From contig CM060115.1 of assembly GCA_030522415.1 (NCBI GenBank), positions 11,410,491 to 11,474,490 of the forward strand: a DNA stretch of 64,000 bases, given 5' to 3'. How positions within the stretch are numbered: position 1 is the first letter of the stretch; the number at the start of each line of letters is the position of its first letter. The notes beneath the pieces are model-generated. The model made no database searches. It saw only the letters and a list, made by a program, of their open reading frames with translations, and had not been told where the DNA came from. Made by a program: the position numbers and the translations under genes. Positions 23,884 to 36,033 of the stretch are shown piece after piece. Source of the stretch: Channallabes apus. Taxonomy: Eukaryota; Chordata; Actinopteri; Siluriformes; Clariidae.

Positions 23884-26571
23884 GTCTATTATTATGACTC
23901 TGCTTCACTGACAGTGATTATTTTCTTATAACAGCGCACCCAAAGTGTTTTGGTTGCTCATGTACAGTACAGTAATGGTTTTATGCAATACAAATGTGTT
24001 TCAGAAATGTACAGTATACGAGTGGATTCCTATCATTCAATTCCCTTTTTGAATTCTAATTTAAATGCTGATTTTATATTTTGCAAAAATGCAAAAAAAA
24101 AAAGACCATGTGCTTTATTATACTGTAGCATTTATTATTGGTTGTCGGAGCAATGTCCTGCAAATGTTGTCTCTCATCGGTTGAATGCTGCCGTCTCTCT
24201 CAGCTGGGATTATACCATCATCATTCAGTGTTTCATCAGGGTGAGCTGCTGACGTGAAGCAAACAGAATTGTTTCATTGTATGTACGAAGGGCCATTTCC
24301 ATTATCTTCAGCTCGCTCAACAGGAACGCAAATACTTTTTTTGGTGCTACAGTTAGTTCTGGTCTACTAATTCGACTGGATGAGCGTGCTTATGTTTACT
24401 ATTCACTGTGTTTATCGCGGCTCGTCTTCTGCTTCGTATTCTAACCTTGTGACATCATCAGCAAACATAAAATTTTTCATATTTGTTTGTGGAATGAAGT
24501 TGAAAAGGAAGACGGAAAGCCAATTTCTCCAAAAGCATGATTAACGGGAATGTACAAATCAGTGTGAGCTGGCAGGCCAGCTATCCAACAGCCTTTAACG
24601 TGATTGTAGCTTCTTCCAAATATGTTTTAGCTAGCCGAGCTAAAAATAAACAAAACAGATGGTTATTATTTATTAGGTACATCATGATTAAATAATTTCT
24701 TGTTTGTGTTAAAGCAATGTCACACCTGCAACCGTGCAGTTACAGTATACTGAATATTTAACATAATTAATTATTGTGATAAGTAATTATTATACAGTAG
24801 TTATAAGTGCTACCACCACCATGTAACAAGTAATACTGTATTGACACAACCGTGATTAGCTTATTTAACAGTAATGTTAGCAAAGTAACCGCTTTTTAAT
24901 TTAATATAATCATATAAACAAGTTAATCTTAGTCTAACAAAGAAATTAAACACATGCATGAATTAATAAATAATGACTGAATAATTGAAAGGAATCGAAT
25001 GAATTGCAAATCATTGAATTATTATTATAATTTTTTTTACATATTTATTTATTTATTTATTTATTTTTTTAAATAATGATTTCTAGTGCTGTTCCAGTTT
25101 TAGCGAGAGTTTAAAATAGGTCATTTTGACCCCAATTGAACAAAAGACCTAAACGAGACACCTGACACCGTTGTAATTTTCTTTGGTTTCTGGGTCACTT
25201 TAAAGCCTGTGGGACTTCTGATTTCAGATCACCTGCCTCGTTCTGAAGCCTTTCGCTCTGAATAAAGGTCAGATGTGCCTTCTGTTCCCTGTCTGTACAG
25301 AACAAGGACAAATCATATGATGAAAGAGCTACTGTAGATATTTATCCTGAGTACTTCCTAATGGAACCTTTACTATTATTACGGTACATAACTGTACTGT
25401 ACTGCATCTTTAGAGGAAAAAAAATAAATAAACCTAGCATTTTAGCCTATCCTTCCTACTTAATCTGTCTACAACAATGCTGTTTAGAACAGCCTTGCTA
25501 ATCCATACCTCCAGAAAGCTGTTTAAAATCTCCACATTACAGAAGGCTAGTATTGAGGAGTTTGTTTCACAAGTTTTCTGCAGTCTTGCTTCCCTGAGAA
25601 CCTGCGTCTGATTGGTATGTCTGCCACGTAACTCTGTAATGAATTTCAACAAGCTTTTTATTTTCTCAGCTCTCCTGGTCAGAGTTGCAATATTAGAGAG
25701 GGAGTATAAAATTACCGCCGGTCGCAGGCGCTGTAAAAGCTCACCCACAGTCTATTAATACGGCTCGTCACCGAGCACATTACGCAGCTTTGTATGGACT
25801 GATAATGAGGCTCGGGCCCAGCTGGCCTGTATTGTGTTTCTGCCCCAGCCTGTGCTCTGAAAATCTTTGATACAAGACTATATATCTTATTAAGCTTCTT
25901 TTTTTCTCATTAAACATTTACAGAGACTGGTTATAGACTTTTTGGAGAATTTAAGAATGATTTTTAAGTGACTCACCTTGGTCCTTCTGGTTGAACTGAG
26001 TTGATGGTGGATGAAGAACCTGCCCAACTTACAAAAGGAATCACTTTTAAATGTTAATAAAACTTGATTAACTGTTATGGACGTTGCTATTAATCCCATA
26101 TATTTTCATTATGTATTAAATGTTTTAACATGTATGACTTAAAATATATTATCATTGTAATGTAATAGAAAACATACAGTAGACTATAGATTTATTGCTG
26201 GTTATGTTATACTGACAGTGGAGACTCCTTACTTCATGATTGTTCAGGCAATGTTTAGTCACAGAAAACTCCACCATGTCTACAATTACACAAGGATGTA
26301 AATTTGTCTGATTGTTGATGAATATGTGAAATTAATCAATTTATTTTGACCAATCAGAATTCAGCATGATTAGTCGGCTTTAGTTATTAATTAGCTTTAG
26401 CTGGTCGATAAGCAAACATTCACTTATTTTCTCATTATTTTAATTATTTTATTACATTTGTTTTACATGATACTATATTATTCTGAGACAAACCAGGACA
26501 TTTCTATTTCCCCCTCATGTTTACTATGTTACCCTGGCTATTTCGCCTGCTTCCTGTTCTAATGTAAAAAT
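23883..26571. other. Unique AT-rich intron-like sequence
   Basis: No gene or mobile element was recognised. Small open frames at 23950-24252, 25434-25748 and 25890-26099 lack motifs and splice context. Confidence 0.3.
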
Positions 26572-27000
26572 CCACTGCCTGCCCAAAAGTCGCCACTTCA
26601 GAAAGGTCAAATTATGGGGGTTACGTCAAGCAAAGAAAACAACTAAGGAGATGTGACATTATTGGACCTGGGTTAAGAATCTTTACCCTTTAACACATTC
26701 TAAAAACGTGAGAGGATAGTGCTGAAACAGCAACTTTGTGGAATAAATCTGGTCAGCAAAAAAAAAAACTTGATGCTTGGTGAAGTTGCAAAAAAAAATA
26801 AAAAATTTTATAAAATAAAATGTACTGTAAGCTTATTTCAATACAACACAACAGCTGTGTGTCCATAGGAAAACCACTTGTTTGTTAGACTTTTGTGAAA
26901 AAAAGGCTTGACTTTGCTAGGGTGCATAAAGATTAAGTTTATAGAGCAATGGAAAAAGGTCATGTGTGATGAGTACATACTGACCCCATTCAATATATTC
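26572..27000 (+). mobile_element. Truncated Tc1-like element
   Basis: It begins CCACTGCCTGCCCAAAAGTC, a degraded terminal repeat. It continues with AAGCAAAGAAAACAACTAAG and GGACCTGGGTTAAGAATC (transposase N-terminus), AACAGCTGTGTG, AAAAAAAGGCTTGACTTTGC and GAGCAATGGAAAAAGGTCATG. It stops before the catalytic end. Same family as the copy at 31.08 kb. Confidence 0.65.
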
Positions 27001-27190
27001 ACCCGATATAAATTATAAACGTTAGGCATAAAATAAAAATCAGTAACATGTCTATTATTTCTAATAATTTACTTGTTGTATATTATTGGTAAGTTTTGGG
27101 CTATGTTGTGGTTTATTTAGATTTTATGTTCAATAAGGTTCTGTAATGTATCATGTCATGTGGAGGGAAGTGGTGTCTCAGACATTTAAT

Positions 27191-27771
27191 GCCTTTTTTC
27201 CACTGCATAGTACGGCACAACACGGTTCAGTTCAACTCACTTCGGTTCAGCTCAGTTCGGGTCGGTTTGCGCTTCCACTGCAGTGTAGTAACGCTTTAGC
27301 GTGGGCGGGATTACTCACGTGTCATTTAGTCGCGGCGCCGCTACTGCCGTGACGTCATCGTAAACGCGCCACAAACAAACACACAACAATGGAGCATATC
27401 GACGGCATGGTGTTCTTCATTCTCGGCATGTGGATGTTTTTAACAGCGAGACGAAGGAGTTTGTTTCAAAAGAGGCCGACGGTTAATACAAAAAGGTGCC
27501 TGCGATCCTTCTCTGGCTGTTCTAAATATAGCGGTTCTGTTGTGTCTCGTGTCGCAAGTTCGGTGACGCAGTAATGACGATTTTCTCCGGCTAATCAGTG
27601 ACCAGCAGAGTTTACACGTCACGTTTTGGTAACGGTTCGGCGCGCTTGGAACCTCGGCTGAGGTGGTACTAAAAAAAGGATCAGGTACCAGGTACTGTTC
27701 CCAGTGGAAAACCCCCCAAAAGTGAGTAGAACTGAAGCGTGTTGTGCCGTACTATGCAGTGGAAAAGCGCC
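27191..27771. mobile_element. CpG-rich TIR DNA transposon (PIF/ISL2EU-like?)
   Basis: About 40-bp imperfect inverted ends both contain CCACTGCATAGTACGGCACA. They are flanked by AT dinucleotides (27189-27190, 27772-27773), which would fit ISL2EU-type elements; the superfamily is not certain. The 580-bp interior is unusually CpG-rich for this window. It holds a + strand open frame (27389-27574, 61 aa, start MEHIDGMVFFILG) with an ACAACAATGG start context. That frame matches nothing I know and may be a leftover 5' exon of the element or of a captured gene. Confidence 0.65.
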
Positions 27772-27775
27772 ATAA

Positions 27776-27965
27776 AGCTCAGGGTTGCAAGTGCTGGGTC
27801 ACCACTGTTGGGTCCCTGGGCAAGACCCTTAACATTATGCCTCATACCACCCAGCCACATAATGAGAGCGTTGCAAAAGCAAGGGCATCCGGAGTTCGAA
27901 CCTGTGCCAAAACTTGCAGGTCAGATGATCCCTGTGGCGACCCCTTGGATAAAAGGAATGTAGTG
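27776..27965. repeat. SINE-like fragment
   Basis: CACTGTTGGGTCCCTGGGCAAG with CCCTTAACATTATGCC, then GGAGTTCGAACC and TGTGGCGACCCCTTGG, are modules of teleost tRNA-derived and DANA-like SINEs. It abuts the TIR element directly. Confidence 0.5.
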
Positions 27966-29317
27966 TAAGAAAAAGTGCACCATGTCACATACTGTACAGT
28001 ACAGGAAGTGGTTTCATGGCACTGAAAGGATACTTATCTATCTAAAGGATCATCTTATCTCAGCTCTTTAATCATTTATTTCTTAAAAAAATAGAACAGC
28101 GATTTTATTAAAGTAAATTCTTTTGCCGTTTACAAAAACCTCCTTGAAGCTCGTGATGCACACGTGGGGCTAATTTTTGCCTTTCATTCTTTTACTTAGA
28201 AGACTCAATATTCAGTTGGAAAATAAATTATGGTTCATGGGCGTATCCCGATACTCTAATCAGTGCTCCTTGATCCTTCATCTTTCAACCCATGACATAG
28301 AATCGATTTAAGCTTGTCACCTTTAAGGGCATATCAACACACAGAGGCCACACCTACCCACACTTGCATTGATGGACACCGAGGCCAAACCTCCTTCACT
28401 GGAAATGTCAAACCCTGTGCCCATGTTGCAGATCTCCTTTCCTTAGACTGTCAGACACAAAGGTCATGTTCTATTCCACTGAGTCAGGTGAACACTGGGA
28501 CTGAGACACTCGTACTGTACTACTCCATGCCTTTTTGACTCGGCACCATACTACGGAAACCATACCTCCCTTACTGGGGTCTATCGGGCACAAAGGCCAC
28601 ACATCCTACCCATGAATTGCCTGAAACAGAATCACACACATTCGCCTTGACTAAAATTCAAAGAACAACCAACGCCTTTTACTTTTGTATCTGATGCCAC
28701 TGCGTCTGCACTCTGATTTAAGCAATACAATTCAGAAGCAATCCATGAAATTGTAGGAATTTAGAATGGTGTGTGTAGAAGATTGAAAGGTCTCTCACCC
28801 AGACAACGTGCAGAATAACAGCATGACTCATTTCGGTTCTCATCTCTGCCGTCTGCAAGGACATTCTGAGGGTTGATGAGTGTGCTCACCTTCATTCCCC
28901 AATATTGCTTATATAAGCCTGTTTTTGACAGCGTGTTTTCAAGAGCTCTGTTTGGATCATTGTTCTTCACTGCACAAAATAACCAATATGCAGCACTGAG
29001 TCTGAAGTATTTGTCGAGGTGCGAGACGCACGCCGTTTCGCCCGCCTGAATGCAGAAAGTGTTGGCACCATCTGTCATCTATCTTAAAGCTGAGAGGATA
29101 GAGCAAAGAAAAAAAATATATTTAAATACTAAGCCATTGCTCTAATGCTATATGTATAACACACTCAGTGTTGCTCAGGGATTTTGTGCTGATCTGGAGG
29201 AGTGTGGAATTTAACGGGGCATTTGTAGGAAACCTTTTTTGGGGAAAAAAAGTGTGGGTCTAAGTCATAGACTAGATATTGAGGATTTAGATTTGTTATC
29301 CTATTTCATGGCAATCT
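27966..29317. other. Unique intron-like sequence
   Basis: Nothing recognised. 28320-28620 contains weakly repeated CACA(A/G)AGGCCACAC motifs. A - strand open frame at 28761-29078 (105 aa) shows no family motif. Confidence 0.3.
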
Positions 29318-29392
29318 GGTGGAGCTGGGGCTTAAACTACCAACCTTTTGATAAGTAACTCAGACCCTTAATGCACTGAGCCACCACTGCCT
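29318..29392 (-). mobile_element. SINE head fragment
   Basis: On the - strand GGCAGTGGTGGCTCAGTGCA and GGTTGGTAGTTTAAGCCCC form a tRNA-like head. The body is absent. Confidence 0.55.
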
Positions 29393-29459
29393 CGTAACAC
29401 TCGGGCACACTTCACTTACAGAAGATTAAATATGAAATGTACTACATCCATATTATATA

Positions 29460-30010
29460 CACACTATATGGACAAAAGTATTTGGTCAAACGTGTTAATT
29501 ATTGAATTCAGGTGTTTCCTTATTACCAGTGAAGGTCAATCTTAATGCTTCAACATACCAAGACATCTTGGACAATGCTATTCTTCTGTGCACCTTTCTG
29601 TCAACAGTTTGTGGAAGGCCCTTTTCTATTCCAACATGACTGTGCCCCAGTGCACAAAGCAAGGGCCTATAAAGACATGGTTTGATGAGTTCGGTGTGGA
29701 AGAACTTGACCGGCCCTAACACAGAGCCCTGACCTCAACCCCAACGAGCACCTTTGGGATGAACTGGAACTGAGATTGCGACCCAGGCCTTCTCGTCCAC
29801 CATCAGTGCCTGACCTCATAAACGCACTACAGAATGAATGGGCACGAATTCAGACAGAAACACTTCAAAATCTTGGGGACAGCTCTGCAAGAAGAACGGT
29901 AGCTGTTATAGCTGCAAAAGGGGGACCGACTCCATATTGAAGTGTACGTATTTGGATATACTGTAATGTCATTGCAGGTTTGGCCAAATATTTTTGGTTC
30001 ATATAATGTG
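29460..30010 (+). mobile_element. Deleted Tc1-like element with recognisable TIRs
   Basis: The left end CACACTATATGGACAAAAGT and the right end ATTTTTGGTTCATATAATGTG are inverted repeats of about 35 bp, with TA before the left end. The interior retains transposase pieces: TTCCAACATGACTGTGCCCC (Q-H-D-C-A-P) and CTGACCTCAACCCCAACGAG...CTTTGGGATGAACT (D-L-N-P-N-E-H-L-W-D-E-L), so the last aspartate region of the DDE domain is visible. Most of the 5' part is deleted. A second copy lies at 49.63 kb. Confidence 0.85.
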
Positions 30011-30130
30011 TGTGTATATATTTTTGTATGTGTGTATGGGTATATATTACACACCAAGTGTAACATTTTGAGTATTTAAAAACAAATATTTATTATTCTG
30101 ATGTTTTCAAATGACATTCAGGTTTTAATG

Positions 30131-30250
30131 GATTGGCACCCTGTCCAGGGTGTACCCCGCCTAGTGCCCGAAGTCTCCTGGGATAGGCTCCAGGTCCCCC
30201 GCGACCCTGAACACAGGATTAAGCGGTATAGAAAATGAATGAATGACTGA
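30131..30250 (+). mobile_element. 5'-truncated Mermaid SINE (3' third only)
   Basis: It starts at GATTGGCACCCTGTCCAGGG and ends with the (GAAT)n tail. The 15-bp duplication ATTCAGGTTTTAATG at 30116-30130 and 30251-30265 proves it inserted in this truncated form. The copy is almost undiverged, so recent. Confidence 0.93.
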
Positions 30251-30265
30251 ATTCAGGTTTTAATG

Positions 30266-31082
30266 TTGTACTTTAGTTTTGCTTTGTTCTTGTATCAGCA
30301 AGCTGTTTGTCATTGCTGACATAAATGACACAAATGCTGTTGGAAAGTCCATATTTTATCCATATAATAATTTTTTGTTGTTTTTCAGTTTAGGCAAACA
30401 GCTGATGTGCAGGAATAGATCCAGCATCACAAACGTCTTTAATTGCCCTCTTTATCTTAATTAACGTGCCATTATTTTCATATCAAGGGGTTTCATTTGA
30501 TTCATTATGAAGAAAATTTGTAGCAAAAGTGTTGTTTGTGCTGCATAAGTGATTTATTAATAATTAAGATACCTTATCAGAAGTATATGCAAACAGTGCA
30601 TAATAAAACTGTAAACTACTGTATGTAGCGCTATAACGGCGGATTTACTATCGTTAAACCGTTTTATGAGAACCAGCATTATTGTTCTTATTTGGAATTA
30701 TTTCTTTTCGTCACTATAGGCTTGTAAAAGAGTTTATAAATCTTTTATTTTTTCAAAACCCAGCATGATAACTCACCTTTATTATTATATTGTGTATTAT
30801 TTTAGAGCAGCGCTAAATTGTCGCTCTTGCATCAGCCTCTCTTGAGGTTGCAGCTTGTCATGTTAATGAGAAACAAAGTGTAAACACTGTCTAAAAGTTC
30901 CCGAGCGTCTGACACTGGAGACTCCTTCAGTAAATACTTCCTTACTGAAACCATTAGATCATTCTACAGTCTGGATGGTTGGTATAGAAACCAAACTGGA
31001 TTTAAAATAACAAATAATTAAGATATTTCATTATATATTTAGCTGACAACTTATTTTTTTATAGAACCATGTCAAAGCTCGT
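30266..31082. other. Unique AT-rich intron-like sequence
   Basis: Nothing recognised; no coding motif in either strand. Confidence 0.3.
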
Positions 31083-31885
31083 AATCATGGAAAAGGTGTT
31101 ATTGTGTTTGAGAACGGTCAAACAAAGCAAAGGAAACAACTAGGGAGATTGCTGAAATGATTGGAATTGGGTTAAAAACTGTCCAACCTTCATATTCTCA
31201 GAACAAATGTGGCCAGATAAGTAAACATCATTACTTTAAACACTTGGGAAAGTTTCATCATAATAATTCAACAAAGAAAAATCTAAGTTTAATAATGTAT
31301 ATAAGAGCGTCTCCATGCACACAATGTGAAGGAAAACACACAAGCAGCAGTGTTTTCTAAGTCTTGTTAAAAAAAAATCTTGCGTTTGCTAGGAGATTGG
31401 ACTTTGGAGCAATGGGAAGGTCATGTGGTCTGATGATCCAGATTGAGGCTATTCCAGAGTGATGGGTGAGTCATGGTAAGAAGTGGAGATAAAACAAAAG
31501 TCAGCTCACAACCTGAATCTACTGAACCAGATTATTATATCTATGGAGTTTTTCTTCCCTGATGGTTCGATCATATTCCAGGACTCAGATTATAAAGGAA
31601 TGATTTCAGGAGGATGAGGGTTAGGGTTATGGTTATGTGATGGCCACAGGAATTGGCCACCATATAGTCATGACCTTAGCTCCATTGAAAGACTTGTGCT
31701 GGAGAAGACTTTACAGAGTGGATCAATTCTACAATCTCTTAGCCAAAAAGAACACAATTTTAGATGGAGATGTTGAGAAGATTCATAAGGTTTCTGAAAC
31801 AATGCTATGGTGACTGCACACTGTAGAGGTGATCCAATGAAATATGAGATTAGGCAAATTAATTTGGTCCAGGCAGGGAGTGAAT
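31083..31885 (+). mobile_element. Decayed Tc1-like transposon
   Basis: Successive transposase-derived segments are in family order: AAGCAAAGGAAACAACTAGG, TTGGAATTGGGTTAAAAACTG, GGACTTTGGAGCAATGG...GTCATGTGGTCTGATGA, GGAGTTTTTCTTCCCTGATGG and GCTGGAGAAGACTTTACAG. It ends near GGTCCAGGCAGG, the degraded right terminal repeat. Deletions and stops are throughout. Confidence 0.8.
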
Positions 31886-32480
31886 CACATCATAAAACAA
31901 GAACAACAAACATGCAGCCAACACTACTGTTAGGTTTGTTGTATAGAACACATTCTGTCCAATCAGGTTGGAGAATTCATCAGCACTGTGGTATAATTTC
32001 TTGTAACCTATATACTTGATGGATCCTTGGAACCTTGTTTGATGTCTATGGTGGCTGGTATCTACTGTATAGCTGCTTGATTGAGGTCAGAGCCAGTTCA
32101 CAATATGACGATGCACTCAGCTCCTAACAAAGTTTAACCTCAAGTCTCAAAAGGATGATCTCTCTGTTTCTTCACCACTGTTTCATTTCACTTTATGAAA
32201 CATTTTATTTCTCTGCAACAAATGGAGTTTGTAAAGATTGATTTTTGTACTTGGTATCATCGTGTAGATATTCTCTAGGAGAGAAATAGTCAGGAGACCT
32301 CAAATCACAGCAGGTGAAGCGACTGCCCGGGAAAGCCAACACAAGCTAAATTTAAAGCTCCCAGTTTTTGTAACTCTTTTGTAAGTGGCTCAAAAGTCTA
32401 AAACATGTTCATAGCTTCTGAATTCTTTTATTACAGGATGTTTACAGCCTGTTTGGCAATAAAATCCCTAAGCAGAGATT

Positions 32481-32776
32481 ACACATTGGAGTAGTGGTTA
32501 TCACCATGGACTTGCACTTCCAGGTTTGAGGGTTCTATTCACGCCTTGGGTTGGTGTGTGTGGAGTTTACATGCTCTTCCCGTACTTGGCGGATCCCCCC
32601 CCCCCCCAGTCCAAAAACATACAGGTTAGGCTAATTGGCGTTCCCAAAAATTCTCTAGTGTGTGAATGAGTGTGTGTCCCTCAATGAATTGACACTTTGT
32701 CCAGGGTGTGCCTGAAGTTCTTCTTGGACATTCTACAGGTACAGGATAAGCAGTATAGAAAATCAACCAATCAATT
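32481..32776 (+). mobile_element. Degenerate Mermaid-type SINE
   Basis: GTAGTGGTTATCACC, GAGTTTACATGCTCTTCCCG, a C13 run, AGGTTAGGCTAATTGGCG and GTCCAGGGTGTGCCTG show an old + strand copy. Confidence 0.75.
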
Positions 32777-35700
32777 AAAGTGTTAATTATGATAATAAAA
32801 TTAGATATATACTGTACATATATACTATATATACTGCATATGAGGTATCAATCAGTTATAGCTCCTCATTCATCCATTGGCTCACTAAGTAGGTGGCCTT
32901 TCCTTCTGCAGGTGTGCCAAGGGGCTGGCACTACTGGGGAAAAATCCATATTATAGATCACAGGCTTTTCCCTTTCGCTATAAAAACAAGGTGGCGAGTG
33001 TACTGTAGCTTGGCGGCAGGTCCAAGGAACAGAGTTGCATAGCAGACACTAAACACGGAAGAGTTGCATGCGAATGGGGTGATGTAACCTGCCTCATGGA
33101 CTTCAAAGGCCATAGAATTAAGTGCAGCCGTTTGATCTCCGCATGAAGGACAGACGCAAAAAGACATTAGACCAGATTTGGACTATACATTTCCGACTAG
33201 TTTGAGAGCTTAACACTTCTAGCGAGTTCCTTTTAAGGACAGTGGAAAAGTAGCTTTTCATGTAATATAAGTGTAAGCTGTTTTACTCCATTAGTATACC
33301 CCGTTGTGTCCCAGTTGAGTCAATGCTCCATCTGGCGAAACTATACGGCATTGCAACCATCTTTTTAGAAAGCGCATGGGGGCGTTTATGGGGCGGGGCA
33401 TCGTTAACTGCGTCATCGCGGGGGATCACATTCCGTGCACGAAGCGTGCATTAACCCTTCGTGATCCTGCCATGGATCCATCATGCTCCAGGCGGCTGTT
33501 TGACGTGGCTGCCACTGTATGTAGAGTTATGCAAAAAAATATTTTTTTTAATCTTTATGGTAGCAAGTAATTTGTGGGAGGGATTAAGGTAAAAAAAAAA
33601 AAAGAATAAACAAAACCTCAAAATGTCCACATTATAATCTGGAAGTGACCCAAAGCTGATTTTTTTTAATCCTAATATTAAAAAAATCTGTTTTTTTTTT
33701 TTTTTTTTTTATGGCTGTCTGAATGTTTTTCAGAATCTGAGTCACTTTTGACCGTGCTACTTTCAGGTTACGTTGATGTCATGGGTTATGGCTGGCATAA
33801 TTTGCAGATTACCATCATTTCATGATAAGCGTTCAGCTTTAAATTGAAGATGATTGAAAAGCTGATAAATTGGTCCAGCGTAGCTCGTCTGTCTCAGCTG
33901 TCTCAGACAACGCTGCTAAACGTTTGCCAATGAAACTGCTTTATTTCTCTTGACATTGAAATCCGTTACGGTACCGTCCCATAGGGTGAAATGCAATATT
34001 ATTTTGTATTGATGTTTTCTTTTATTATTAATAAGAAGAACCTCAATTTAAACTAATAAAAAAATGTACCACTGTAGTGATCTGTGCATTCAAATACTGT
34101 AACAAGAGTACATACAGTCCATTACTTTTCACCCCTGCTGGTGATTTTAAGCTGATGATGTTGAAAAGAACTGCCTCTGCAGAAGCAAAACACTTCAGCT
34201 GAGTCTTTATAGATGCATTATGCAGCCTGAAGAAGCAATGGTTTATACATAAAGACAGTTTAGTTGGTCAGAACATCTTTCTTTGCTCACTACAGACCAA
34301 TATATGATGATTTCTCTAACCACTAACGACAAACAAGGCAAGTGAAGCAATTGAAGCTTCAAATCATGTTTACGCAGGGTTAACGGCTATCGATTATTAC
34401 ATCTCCCTCGATAAATTTAAGCTGAGCAAATTGCACTTTTTCACCACCTTGTTATTAAGGCGACTTAATAACGAGCCGTGTTAATGGCCCGATGGTGAGG
34501 CGATGAGACCGGGTGCGGACTTCAACACTGACCTGAATGACTGGCTCGTCGTTATGGCCGGTCTGAAAGGGCGTGGTTTCCGCCGTAATAAATAATTGAG
34601 ATTCGTTTCAACCTGACGTTGTACCACTTCAAATAATTACGACAGGATAGAAATTTCATTACTGTCTATTTCACAGTGGCTGCATCGCTGAAAGATGAAT
34701 TATGAGGGAATTATTTCTCAGTGCAGGCACATTCAGGGTCCCAACACACCAGCAAAAGCCCTTGTGTAAATCAGCAGGGTGCTTCATTTACCACTTCAAC
34801 ATCGACTGCTGCTCTGACTGCAATTAAAGCTGGTTAAATGTCAGCTCCTGTGCCAAACAAAAATCGTGTTTAACTTTTGCTTGGGTACAGTTTGTTAACA
34901 CAGTGCCTTGTAAACTGTCTCTCCATTTGTCTAGCATTGCTAATCTGAGTGTGTGTGTGTTTTTCTTCATGTAACCCATTACAAATAGTGCAGGGTTGAT
35001 TTCCTGGAGCGTGTACTAATCCTGGCTGAGCCAAATTAATGCTACGTAGGGTTGAACCTGACTCCGTGTTACAAGCCTAGCTTGTAAAGGATGTGGTCAG
35101 AGTGTTTTGGAAACGGAAATCTTTTGGTTCGTGTTTTAGCAAAATCCGACTTGATCTCTTTGGTGGATCTGTTTGAAAATCTGATGGGTTTCAGAATGTA
35201 ATGCCTTTTTATAAAAATATGAGGTTTTGTCTGTGCATTGATCAGAACTCACTCTTTCAACGATATTTGTTTCATACGTTGTCGAGGACCTGAAACCAAT
35301 CTCGGAAACGTTTGTGCAAGTCTGATTGTGTGTCCAGACAGATTTTGTCTCAAAGCATCACGCAAAACTGTCTGAACAGAATTTAATGAAACGTTTGCAG
35401 TACAGTCGACCCGCATGAAGTCACACTTCAGAGAATCGTCTGCAGAATTTTCCTTAGAATATTAGAATAATAATTGTTTGCAGAAACCCACGCAAATATC
35501 CGCTGCAATTTTTTTTAAAGGCTTTTTTCATGGTAGTAGAAAATTTTTCATGTTTAACAATATTATTTACTATTTTTGTAACAAATATTAATGTAAATAC
35601 AGCAAAATTTCCATATAAAATATAATACTGTATAATATATTTTGACTGCTGTAGAGAGGACACAAAGCGACCGTAGAGGAAAAGAATGCAGCTTGGGACG

Positions 35701-36033
35701 GTGAATTATTACCGTATTTACTGTACAGTACTGATACCAAAGAAAACACGCTTGCATGAATTACAGTAAATATAGAGGGGTAACATTGGTACAGTACTGT
35801 ACAGTATATGGGTTTACCTTTACAGTCTTAAGGGTATTAAGCTGGAAACAACTTGCAGTTTATGGGGGCTTTATTTGGGGGCATATTTAGGTTTTTAACA
35901 AAAAAATAGGCATTTATATGAGATCTATCTATCTGTCTATCTGTCTCTGTCTGTCTGTCTGTCTGTCTGTCTGCTCATTATGTTATCTAGTAAGTTAGAT
36001 CACATGAAATCTTACCTTAAGAAGTTAGTAGTT
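32777..36033. other. Mostly unique intron-like sequence
   Basis: No gene was recognised. Poly-A/T tracts occur at 33590 and 33689. 34370-34640 is GC-balanced and complex, a weak candidate for conserved noncoding DNA. 35700-35815 is rich in TACTGTACAGTA palindromes. Confidence 0.3.
35926..35973. repeat. (TCTA)n/(TCTG)n microsatellite
   Basis: Compound tetranucleotide run, about ten units. Confidence 0.85.

Noticed and set aside
28761..29078. 105-aa - strand open frame
   Set aside because: No recognisable domain, no splice or promoter context, and opposite to the CSMD gene; cannot be supported as a gene.
31615..31640. Telomere-like GGGTTA repeats
   Set aside because: Only two imperfect units inside a decayed Tc1 copy.
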